From positions 62,001 through 126,000 of the forward strand of contig NZ_JALGBX010000018.1 in assembly GCF_022808175.1 (NCBI RefSeq): a DNA stretch of 64,000 bases, in the 5' to 3' direction. This document shows, piece by piece, positions 1 through 7,761 of this stretch. Numbering within the stretch: the stretch's first letter is position 1; the number at the start of each line of letters is the position of its first letter. This DNA is from Streptomyces sp. AP-93 (GTDB lineage: Bacteria > Actinomycetota > Actinomycetes > Streptomycetales > Streptomycetaceae). The notes under the pieces are model-generated. The model saw only the letters and a list, made by a program, of their open reading frames with translations, was not told the origin of the DNA and ran no database searches. Made by a program: the position numbers and the translations under genes.

Positions 1-212
1 GTGGGGACGTTCCCGCCGATCAGTGCGGGACGGCTCGTCAGTACGTATGCAGACCCGGAGGTGAGTTCATTGATGACTGTCGCCATGGCGCAGGGCGTTG
101 CCCGCACTCAGAAGACCATCAATGTCACTTCTGTGGTCTCCGGCTGACCTCTCACCTCTTTCGCGCCCGGTAGCGGCGCGCACCGCCGGGGCCACCCTGT
201 GAAGGGTTTCCC

Positions 213-1343
213 TTGTCTCTCTCTTCCTTCTCCTCCCTCTCTTCGTCCTCCCCGCAGCCCTCCGGGCTTCCGCACGCCCTGGCCCCCTACGGCTGGGACG
301 AGGCGTGGGCGGCCGAGTTCGCGCCGTACGCGGATCAGGGCCTGCTGCCCGGCCGGGTCGTACGGGTCGACCGCGGCCAGTGCGACGTCATGACGGCGGA
401 CGGCATCGTCCGCGCCGACACCGCCTTCGTCACCCCGCACGACCCGCTCCGGGTCATCTGCACCGGCGACTGGGCGGTGCTGGAGGCGCACGGCAATCCG
501 CGCTACGTGAAGACGTACCTGCCGCGCCGGACCGCCTTCGTACGGTCCACCTCCTCCCAGCGGTCCGAGGGGCAGATCCTCGCCGCGAACGTCGACCACG
601 CGATCATCGCGGTATCGCTGGCCGTCGAACTGGACCTGGGCCGCATCGAGCGGTTCCTCGCGCTCGCCTGGGAATCGGGGGCGCAGCCGCTCGTGGTCCT
701 GACCAAGGCGGACCTGGTCCCCGACCCGGTCACCCTCGGACACCTCGTCGAGGACGTGGAGGCGACGGCCCCCGGGGTCGCCGTCCTCACCGTGTCCTCG
801 ATGACCGGGGAGGGCACGGACGTGCTCGCCGCGGTGGTCGGGGACGGTACGAGCGTGCTCCTCGGGATCTCCGGCGCGGGCAAGTCCACGCTGGCCAACG
901 CGCTGTTGGGGGAGGAAGTGATGGAGGTCCAGGCGGCGCGTGACGTCGACGGCAAGGGCCGCCACACCACCACGACGCGCAACCTGCTCGCGCTGCCGGG
1001 CGGCGGCGTGCTCATCGACACCCCCGGGCTGCGGGGCGTCGGGCTCTTCGACGCGGAAGCGGGCGTCGGGCAGGTCTTCTCGGAGATCGAGGAGTACGCG
1101 GAGCGGTGCCGTTTCCACGACTGCGCGCACGAGGCGGAGCCGGGGTGCGGGGTGCGGGCCGCGGTGGACTCCGGGGAGCTGGCGGTGCGGCGGCTGGAGA
1201 GCTACCGCAAGCTGCTGCGGGAGAACCAGCGGATCGTCGCGAAGACCGACGCGCGGCTCCGGGCGGAGATCAGGCGCGACTGGAGGCTCCGCTCGGCGGA
1301 GGGCCGCGCGAACTATTCCGCGAAGCGAACCGGCCGGGCCTGA
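213..1343 (+). CDS. rsgA: RsgA-type ribosome small subunit-dependent GTPase
   Basis: This is a circularly permuted GTPase of the RsgA/YjeQ family, which acts in late 30S ribosomal subunit maturation. The GTPase motifs appear in permuted order: TKAD (G4) at residues 164-167, then the P-loop GISGAGKST at 218-226, then DTPG (G3) at 269-272. An OB-like N-terminal part precedes them. A C-terminal zinc knuckle is formed by C299, C304, H306 and C312, with the spacing known for RsgA. The chosen start is TTG at 213; the first dozen residues are a Ser-rich tail, so a slightly later start is possible. At 376 residues it is a little longer than E. coli RsgA. Streptomyces often carry more than one homologue, so this may be a paralogue rather than the main RsgA. 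A GC-rich hairpin follows the gene. Confidence 0.9.
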   Translation: MSLSSFSSLSSSSPQPSGLPHALAPYGWDEAWAAEFAPYADQGLLPGRVVRVDRGQCDVMTADGIVRADTAFVTPHDPLRVICTGDWAVLEAHGNPRYVKTYLPRRTAFVRSTSSQRSEGQILAANVDHAIIAVSLAVELDLGRIERFLALAWESGAQPLVVLTKADLVPDPVTLGHLVEDVEATAPGVAVLTVSSMTGEGTDVLAAVVGDGTSVLLGISGAGKSTLANALLGEEVMEVQAARDVDGKGRHTTTTRNLLALPGGGVLIDTPGLRGVGLFDAEAGVGQVFSEIEEYAERCRFHDCAHEAEPGCGVRAAVDSGELAVRRLESYRKLLRENQRIVAKTDARLRAEIRRDWRLRSAEGRANYSAKRTGRA

Positions 1344-1375
1344 CGCCTGACACCTCCCGCCCCCGCCGTGGGCCG

Positions 1376-1427
1376 GGCACGCCCCCGTCCGGACTGGGCC
1401 CCGCCCGGCCCCGGGCGGGGGCGTGCC
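1376..1427 (+). terminator. GC-rich hairpin after the rsgA-like gene
   Basis: Two perfect 12-bp arms (1376-1387 and 1416-1427, GGCACGCCCCCG and its complement) enclose a very GC-rich 28-nt loop. There is no T tract, which is usual for actinobacterial terminators. It lies 33 nt after the GTPase stop codon. Confidence 0.5.
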
Positions 1428-1481
1428 GCTGCGCGGGGCGAAGTCACCCACCGGCGGTGCGGGCCGTGGACCGCCCTGGCG

Positions 1482-1658
1482 ATGTGGGGTGTCAAGGTGG
1501 CCCCGGGGCAGGACTGGGACCACAAGCCTCAACTCCAGGAGTACGGCGACGACATGACCGAAGACCAGCTCCGCCAAGGAATCAACGACGCGATGGACAC
1601 GATGGAGCAGGCGCAGCGCAACGGGGAGAACGTCCCGCAGATCCGGAACCGGAAGTGA
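1482..1658 (+). pseudogene. Short ORF, possible remnant of a type 44 polymorphic toxin
   Basis: This is a 58-codon reading frame; a shorter start at 1554 behind an AGGAG-like site would give 34 residues. It contains DWDHKPQLQ followed closely by YGDD and DQLRQGIN. From memory of the family, polymorphic toxin type 44 (Ntox44) C-terminal domains carry a WD[YH]K motif and, about 80-100 residues later, a YGDDxxDQ...GI motif, so this looks like a toxin tail with the middle deleted. The stop overlaps the GTG start of the next gene (GTGA), indicating translational coupling. The toxin link is an inference from short motifs. It could also be an unrelated small protein. Confidence 0.4.
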
Positions 1659-1966
1659 CGCGGTCACAGTGGGGCTGTGTGGTCGCTCCTGTGGCGGGTC
1701 TGGCGACCGGCGTGCTCGGGTCGGTACTCCTGGCGGCAGCCTGGCGGACGTGCGGCGTAGGAGTCAACGGCGCGGCCAACGGGCTCGCGCTGATCTTCTA
1801 CGGAGCCCTGCTCTCAGGCATCGCGGCGCTGTGGTGGGGGGTGCTCATCGGGTACGTAGGACGCCGGAACCTCCCGGTCGCCCTTCTGGGCGGCACGGTC
1901 GGCACCGCGGTCATGGTGCGGATCTTCGTCGCTCTCCTACAGGTTCCCCACGGCTACCGCTGCTGA
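1655..1966 (+). CDS. Small integral membrane protein, coupled to the upstream ORF
   Basis: A 103-residue protein starting at GTG 1655, which overlaps the preceding stop by 4 bp. Three hydrophobic segments (about residues 8-30, 37-63 and 68-95) predict an inner-membrane protein with little outside the bilayer. No family is recognised. Its coupling to a possible toxin remnant raises the possibility that it is a membrane immunity protein left behind, but nothing in the sequence proves this. Downstream, from about 2050, lies a copy of a GC-rich dispersed repeat. Confidence 0.55.
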   Translation: MTRSQWGCVVAPVAGLATGVLGSVLLAAAWRTCGVGVNGAANGLALIFYGALLSGIAALWWGVLIGYVGRRNLPVALLGGTVGTAVMVRIFVALLQVPHGYRC

Positions 1967-2119
1967 CGAGTCGCCGCGGGCACCTCTCATCACGCCGGCG
2001 CGCCCGTCCGGGATTCCGGGGTGCCGGGGTTCCGGGCTTCCGGTGCTCCGGCGAACGGGCGAAGGGCGGGTGGGGGACCCGGCGCGGCGGACGGCCCGCC
2101 CGCCCCCCCGGCTACGCGG

Positions 2120-2611
2120 CTACGACCACAGCAGCGTCCCCACCCACGCCCCCACCACCAGCAGGCACGCGAACAGTTCCACCAGCACGCTCGTCCCCAC
2201 CGCCCGCATCACCGCCCGTACCGACGCCCACGCTTCCCCGTGGGTGCCCAGGCGGCGCCGCTCGCAGAGGTAGATGCCGCCCACGAAGCCGGGGACCGCG
2301 CCCACGACCGGGAGCAGCACGAAGCCCAGTACCGCCCCCACACCCGCGTACACCACCATCGGGCGAGTGACGCCGACCCCCCGGAGCCGCCGCGGGGGCA
2401 ACAGCCACTTCACCACCTGCACCACCAGCAGCAGCGCCGTCGCGCCCGCCAGCAGGCCCCAGGCCACCGACGACCGTTCGTGCAGCGCCCACCACAGGAG
2501 TCCGGCCCAGACGAGGAGGGTGCCGGGGGCGCCGGGGACCAGTACCCCGAGCAATCCGAGCACCAGCACCAGCCCCACCAGCAGCAACTGGGGCAGCTGA
2601 GGCAGATCCAT
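2120..2611 (-). CDS. DUF456 family membrane protein
   Basis: A 163-residue polytopic membrane protein of unknown function. It has about five hydrophobic helices, an early PGAPGTLLVW segment and a Gly-rich GFVLLPVVGAVPGFVGGIYL segment. Repeated glycine-zipper-like helices of this kind are typical of DUF456 proteins, which occur widely in actinobacteria and proteobacteria. The gene lies 24 nt downstream of the LuxR-type regulator on the same strand, so the two are probably cotranscribed. No catalytic motif is visible. Confidence 0.85.
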   Translation of the reverse strand: MDLPQLPQLLLVGLVLVLGLLGVLVPGAPGTLLVWAGLLWWALHERSSVAWGLLAGATALLLVVQVVKWLLPPRRLRGVGVTRPMVVYAGVGAVLGFVLLPVVGAVPGFVGGIYLCERRRLGTHGEAWASVRAVMRAVGTSVLVELFACLLVVGAWVGTLLWS

Positions 2612-2635
2612 CTGCTCAGCCTGCCCGGCCCGGGG

Positions 2636-3622
2636 CTATCGGGCCACCCAGCCCCGTTCGTACGCGTACCAGCCGAGCTGGAGCCGGGTCGTGACCCCCG
2701 CCAGTTCCATCAGGCCCTTGACCCGTCGCTGGACCGTGCGCAGGCCCAGTTCCAGGTGCTTCGCCACGCTCGCGTCCGTCATCCCCGCCAGGAGGAGGGT
2801 GAGGATCTCCAGGTCCGTGACGTCGGGTCCGCCGCCCGATTCCTCCGGCGCCCCGGTGGAGCCCAGCCGCAGCGGGAGCGACTCCCGCCAGACCGCCTCG
2901 AAGAGGCCCATCAGGGACTCCAGCAGTCCCGACGCGTGCACGACCAGCGCCGCCGGCTCCGCGCCGCGCGCCGTCAGCGGGACCATCGCCAGCGTCCGGT
3001 CCGCGATGACGAGTTTGGTCGGCACCGCGGCCGTCACCCGGATGTGCTCGCCGCGCGCCAGCGCCGTGGACGCCTCGCGGATCCCGCTCGGCAGGGTGAG
3101 TACCTCCCGCTCGATGACCACGCGGTACGCGACGCCCCGTACGGACGCCCGTTCCTCCGCCTCGTTGTCCGTGCCCGTCACCACCTGCGGCCGGCCGCTG
3201 ACCAGCGCGCACACCTCCTCCACGGCGCCGAGCTGGAGCTGGTGGAAGCGGTGGGCCACCGCGCTCGCACCCGTCACCACCTCCACCAGGTCGTACACGG
3301 CCGGCTCGGCGGCCTCCGCCCGGTACTCCTCCGCCAGCAGCGCCGCCGCCAGCTCCGCCTGCTCCAGCTCGTGCCGCTGCTGGGTGAGCAGGGCGCCCAG
3401 GGCCACCCCGGGCGGGGCCGCCACCCACCGGCCGGGCCGGGCGGAGGACTGGGCGGCGAGCCCGTGGCGCTCCAGGTGGCGCAGGGTCCGTTCGGTCTGC
3501 TGCACCGGCAGCGTCAGCCGGTGCGCGAGGTCCGGTATCTCCGCCGCCCCCAGCGCGACCAGCGCGCGGTAAGCGGACTCCTGTCCTTCGTCGAGACCTA
3601 TCGCACTCAGCAACCCGTCCAC
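2636..3622 (-). CDS. LuxR-family regulator with TrmB-like N-terminus
   Basis: A 328-residue DNA-binding protein. Residues 1-75 look like a winged-helix domain of the TrmB/helix-turn-helix type (EIPDLAHRLTLPVQQTERTLRHLERHGL). A central region of about 150 residues, with a sensor-like or phospholipase D-like fold, follows. Residues 265-325 form a LuxR-type GerE helix-turn-helix (LEILTLLLAGMTDASVAKHLELGLRTVQRRVKGLM). This architecture is common and mostly uncharacterised in Streptomyces. The gene is divergent from the secreted subtilase at 3815, with 192 bp between their starts, so control of the protease or autoregulation is possible but not shown. Confidence 0.85.
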   Translation of the reverse strand: MDGLLSAIGLDEGQESAYRALVALGAAEIPDLAHRLTLPVQQTERTLRHLERHGLAAQSSARPGRWVAAPPGVALGALLTQQRHELEQAELAAALLAEEYRAEAAEPAVYDLVEVVTGASAVAHRFHQLQLGAVEEVCALVSGRPQVVTGTDNEAEERASVRGVAYRVVIEREVLTLPSGIREASTALARGEHIRVTAAVPTKLVIADRTLAMVPLTARGAEPAALVVHASGLLESLMGLFEAVWRESLPLRLGSTGAPEESGGGPDVTDLEILTLLLAGMTDASVAKHLELGLRTVQRRVKGLMELAGVTTRLQLGWYAYERGWVAR

Positions 3623-3814
3623 CCAACCCTCTCAGTGCCGTTCCTGGCGGGAAGCGGCCACGGCGCAAACCCGCCGCCGACATCATCGCCGCACCCGGCG
3701 CCCCTCTGCCAAGGTGGCGCCACCGCAGCACCAACATCCGCTGGCCAGAAGCCATTTACGCGGCATTTTCGCCGTGCAATGCAGTAGTTGGCCGGAATTC
3801 ACCTGGGGAGAGCG

Positions 3815-6800
3815 ATGCGCCCGATATCGCGTACGGCACTGGGAGCGGCCGTCGCGGCCGTCCTGGCCGTCACGGCCGTGGGCCCGTCCACGGCACAGCC
3901 GAGCGACGGAGCGTCCGGAGCAGGGACCGGCACCGAGAAGAGGCCCCTCACCGGGAGCGAGGCCGCCGCGCAGCAGCCCACCGGGCCCGTCACGGTGACC
4001 CTGGTCACCGGTGACCGGATCCTGGTGTCCACCGACGCGGCCGGCCGCACCGCCGCCACGGCGATGCCCCGCGAGGACGGCTCGCAGCCGATCGTGCAGA
4101 CCCGCCAGGCGGGCAAGGACCTCTACGTCTACCCCGAGAGCGCGGTCAAGGCGCTCGCCGCGGGCAAGGCCGACGAGGAACTCTTCAACGTCACCGGCCT
4201 GATCCGGCAGGGCTACGACGACGCCCACGCCAAGAAGCTCCCGCTCATCGCGGTCTACGAGGCCTCCGCGGGCCTCGCGCGCAGCGCCCCGCCCGTTCCG
4301 GCCGGCGCCGAACAGTCGCTGGTCCTCGGCTCCATCGGCGGCGTCGCGCTCGCCGCCGACAAGGAGAAGGCCGCCGACTTCTGGGCCGACGTCACCGGGG
4401 CGAACATCAACCCCCACGCACGGTCGGCCGCCGCCCCCCGGCTGAAGAAGCTGTGGCTGGACGGCAAGGTCCAGGCGAACCTGGAGCGTTCCACGAAGCA
4501 GGTGGGAGCCACCGCCGCGTGGGCCGCCGGACTCGACGGCACGGGCACCAAGGTCGCCGTCCTCGACACCGGCACCGACCTCGGACACCCCGACCTCAAG
4601 GGCCGGGTGACCGAGGCGAAGAACTTCACCGACTCGGACACCGCCGAAGACCGCCAGGGCCACGGCACCCACACCATCTCCACCGTCGGCGGCTCCGCCG
4701 CCGAGAGCGGCGGCGCGAAGAAGGGCGTCGCCCCCGGCGCGCAGCTGCTCAGCGGCAAGGTCCTCAACGACTACGGCTACGGCCTGGACTCGTGGATCAT
4801 CGCGGGCATGCAGTGGGCCGTGGACAGCAAGGCCGACGTGGTCTCCATGAGCCTGGGAGACCCCTCCCAGCTCTCCTGTGACGACCCGATGGCCGCCGCC
4901 ACCGAGGCGCTGGCCCAGAGCAGCGACACCTTGTTCGTCATCGCCGCCGGCAACTCCGGCCCCGGCAACAACACGGTCTCCTCGCCCGGTTGCGCGCCCA
5001 GCGTGCTGACCGTCGGCGCCGTCGACCGCGACGACAAGACGGCCTCCTTCTCCAGCCGCGGCCCGGCGGGCCTGAACCACACCCTCAAGCCCGAGATCGC
5101 CGCCCCCGGCGTCCAGATCTCCGCCGCCGCCATGGGCGGCCGCGGGGTGTACGCGTACACGTCCATGTCCGGTACCTCGATGGCCACCCCGCACGTCGCG
5201 GGCGCCGCCGCCATCGTCAAGCAGCGCCACCCCGACTGGACCCCGCAGCAGATCAAGGCCGCGCTGGTCGGCTCCGCCAACACCGCGGTCCCGGGCGACG
5301 TACGGGAGACCGGCGGCGGGCGGCTCGACGTCAAGGCCGCCGTCGAGACCACCGTCACCGGCGCCCCCGCCCTCCAGGGCGGCACCTTCAACTGGCCGCA
5401 GGACCGCAGCGACCGCACCGCGGTCTCGGTCCCGTACACCAACACGGGGACCAAGCCGGTCACGCTGAACCTCTCCGTCGAGAAGGTCACCGGCAACGAC
5501 GGGTCCGCCGTCCGCAGCCAGGTCGCCCGCCTGGACAAGCGCACCGTGACCGTCCCGGCCGGCGCCACCGTCAAGGTGCCGCTCGCCCTGGACCCCGCCG
5601 CGAAGCTGGAGCGCTCCCAGTACGGAGACGTCACCGGCCGCGTCGTCGCCACGGCGAGGGGCGTGCACGTCTCCACCCCCTTCTCCCTCTACGTGGAGCC
5701 GCAGACGGTCACGCTGCGCGTCAAGCTCCTCGACCGCGCGGGCAAGCCGGCCACCGGCCCGTCCTCCCTGGACGTGATCGGCACCGACGACGCCACCGGT
5801 GAGCGCCGCTTCAACGAGGGCGCCGCCGACCAGGTCTACCGGGTCCGTCCGGGCTCGTACTTCCTCTCCGCCTTCGTCGGCACCCCCGACGCCGGCGAGA
5901 ACGCGACGATGTACGACTCGCTCACCTACCTCGGCCGTCCGCAGACGGAGATCAAGAAGGACACGGTGATCGTGCTGGACGCCCGCAAGGCGGCCAGGCT
6001 GAGCATCGCCACCGACAAGCCCACCGAGGCGCGCGCCACCACCCTCGCCTTCTCCCGCACCTGGGGCGCGGAATGGCAGCACGCCGGCACCGCCATGGGC
6101 GGCCGCACCATCCGCGGCTACTACGCCTCGGTCGACGGCAATGCCAAGGAGGGCGACTTCGAGTTCGGCAGCTACTGGCGGGCGGCCGCTCCGCTGCTCT
6201 CCGAGCTGAAGGCGAACGGCGGCCCGGTGCTGCACCCGATCACCGCCTCCACCGGCAGCGACAACCTCGACGGCACCGGCAGCGCCCCGCTCGTGGGCGC
6301 GGGCTCGGGTACCCCCGAGGAGCTCGCCGCCGTCGCCGCCAAGGGCGCGATCGTCCTGGTCAAGGTCGAGGAGTCCTCGCTCTACCGGGTCGCTGCCGAC
6401 GCGAAGGCGGCCGGAGCCAAGGCCCTCCTCGCCTATCGCGAAGCCCCCGGCCGCTGGGCCGGCTTCACCGGCTACGCGGGCGGCTCGCTCCCGGCCCTGT
6501 CCATCGAGTCCGCCGAGGGCAAGGCCCTGCTGGCCAAGCTCGCCCAGGGGCCGGTCACGCTGAGCTGGAAGGGCAGCGCGAAGAGCCCGTACGTCTACAA
6601 CCTGGCCCAGATCGAGAAGGGTTCGATCCACGGCGACCGCACCTACCGGGTGCGCGACCGCGAGCTCGGCGCCGTCGAATCGGCCTACCAGTCGATGGGC
6701 GTCGCCTCCGACTTCATCGACGTGACCGGGGCCTACCGCCCGCTCGGCAACGCCGTGTACTTCGGCTCCATCGACACCGTCGCGGTACCGGGCAAGCGCA

Positions 6801-7612
6801 CCGAGTACTACTCCGCCGGGGACACCGCCTGGGACCACATGGTCTCCAGCAGCTTCCCGTGGGGCGAGTTCATGACCGACCAGCACCGCACGTACACGGC
6901 GGGCTCCCGGCGCGCCGAGAACTGGTACGACGGGGTCATCGGTCCGGTGGCGCCGCGCGACACCGCGGGCAAGGAGCAGCTGGCGGCCGAGCGGCAGGGC
7001 AACTGGATCGGCTTCGCCTCCGCCATGTGGGGCGACACCGGCCACTACGCGCAGCAGGGCGGCTTCGGCGACCTCGGCAACGTCTCGCTCAAGCGCGACG
7101 GCGAGTCGCTGGGCGACACCGGCTACCCGTTCGGGGCCTTCGAGGTCCCGGCCGGCGAGGCCACGTACGAACTGACCCAGTACCTGGAGAAGATCGGCCA
7201 GCCGGCCCGCACCTGGCAGCGCTCCTCGGGGATCCAGACCACCTGGACCTTCCGCTCGAAGCTCGACGCGGCGCAGTACTCGCAGGCGCTGCCGATCGTC
7301 TTCCCGCGGATCTCCGCCCCGCTGGACGGCCTGAAGACGCTGGCCGCGGCCAACGGCCAGCAGATCGGCCTCTCGGTCAGCGGGCACGGGGGCTACGCGC
7401 CGGGCGCGCTGAAGTCGGCCAAGCTGTCGTACTCGTACGACGAGGGCGGCAGCTGGACCGAGGCGAAAGTCGCCGAGCGCGGCGGGCAGTGGACCGCGAC
7501 CGTGGACCACGCCGGAGCCACGGGCAAGCAGGTCATGCTCAAGGTCGAGCTGACCGACAAGAACGGCGCCACCGTCACCCAGATGGTCGCGCGGGCGTAC
7601 GACATTCGCTGA
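3815..7612 (+). CDS. Secreted S8 family serine peptidase (subtilase)
   Basis: A 1265-residue exported subtilisin-like protease. The start is ATG 3815, just after GGGGAG at 3805-3810. A Sec signal peptide covers about residues 1-28 (RTALGAAVAAVLAVTAVGP). A pro-region follows to about residue 210. The catalytic triad is D251 (VLDTGTDLGHPD), H283 (GHGTHT) and S455 (GTSMATPHVAG), with the oxyanion Asn in AAGNSG at 380. The C-terminal 700 residues contain beta-sandwich regions and a PA-like insert near residues 830-920. Large secreted subtilases of this build are common in Streptomyces and probably degrade extracellular protein. A strong hairpin terminator follows. Confidence 0.95.
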   Translation: MRPISRTALGAAVAAVLAVTAVGPSTAQPSDGASGAGTGTEKRPLTGSEAAAQQPTGPVTVTLVTGDRILVSTDAAGRTAATAMPREDGSQPIVQTRQAGKDLYVYPESAVKALAAGKADEELFNVTGLIRQGYDDAHAKKLPLIAVYEASAGLARSAPPVPAGAEQSLVLGSIGGVALAADKEKAADFWADVTGANINPHARSAAAPRLKKLWLDGKVQANLERSTKQVGATAAWAAGLDGTGTKVAVLDTGTDLGHPDLKGRVTEAKNFTDSDTAEDRQGHGTHTISTVGGSAAESGGAKKGVAPGAQLLSGKVLNDYGYGLDSWIIAGMQWAVDSKADVVSMSLGDPSQLSCDDPMAAATEALAQSSDTLFVIAAGNSGPGNNTVSSPGCAPSVLTVGAVDRDDKTASFSSRGPAGLNHTLKPEIAAPGVQISAAAMGGRGVYAYTSMSGTSMATPHVAGAAAIVKQRHPDWTPQQIKAALVGSANTAVPGDVRETGGGRLDVKAAVETTVTGAPALQGGTFNWPQDRSDRTAVSVPYTNTGTKPVTLNLSVEKVTGNDGSAVRSQVARLDKRTVTVPAGATVKVPLALDPAAKLERSQYGDVTGRVVATARGVHVSTPFSLYVEPQTVTLRVKLLDRAGKPATGPSSLDVIGTDDATGERRFNEGAADQVYRVRPGSYFLSAFVGTPDAGENATMYDSLTYLGRPQTEIKKDTVIVLDARKAARLSIATDKPTEARATTLAFSRTWGAEWQHAGTAMGGRTIRGYYASVDGNAKEGDFEFGSYWRAAAPLLSELKANGGPVLHPITASTGSDNLDGTGSAPLVGAGSGTPEELAAVAAKGAIVLVKVEESSLYRVAADAKAAGAKALLAYREAPGRWAGFTGYAGGSLPALSIESAEGKALLAKLAQGPVTLSWKGSAKSPYVYNLAQIEKGSIHGDRTYRVRDRELGAVESAYQSMGVASDFIDVTGAYRPLGNAVYFGSIDTVAVPGKRTEYYSAGDTAWDHMVSSSFPWGEFMTDQHRTYTAGSRRAENWYDGVIGPVAPRDTAGKEQLAAERQGNWIGFASAMWGDTGHYAQQGGFGDLGNVSLKRDGESLGDTGYPFGAFEVPAGEATYELTQYLEKIGQPARTWQRSSGIQTTWTFRSKLDAAQYSQALPIVFPRISAPLDGLKTLAAANGQQIGLSVSGHGGYAPGALKSAKLSYSYDEGGSWTEAKVAERGGQWTATVDHAGATGKQVMLKVELTDKNGATVTQMVARAYDIR

Positions 7613-7630
7613 GTCGTACGACACGAAGCA

Positions 7631-7669
7631 GGGGGGTCCATCGGACGGCGGTCCGATGGGCCCCCCTTT
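7631..7669 (+). terminator. Rho-independent terminator of the subtilase gene
   Basis: A 16-bp stem with one G-T wobble (arms 7631-7646 and 7651-7666, GGGGGGTCCATCGGAC and its partner) closes on a GGCG loop and is followed by TTT. It lies 18 nt after the subtilase stop codon. A C-rich stretch of near-repeated CCCTGCCCTT units follows. Confidence 0.85.
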
Positions 7670-7761
7670 CCCCTGCCCTTCCCCGCCCTTCCCTGCGCTT
7701 CCCTGCCCTTTTTCCGGCGTTCGCCGGATTTCGGCTACGCCGGAGCCCGACAATGAGGGCC

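Noticed and set aside
1..147. Open frame from the window edge to a TGA at 145-147 (possible gene end or short leader peptide from ATG 73).
   Set aside because: Only about 73 percent G/C at third positions, well below the neighbouring genes, no recognisable product and no clear ribosome binding site.
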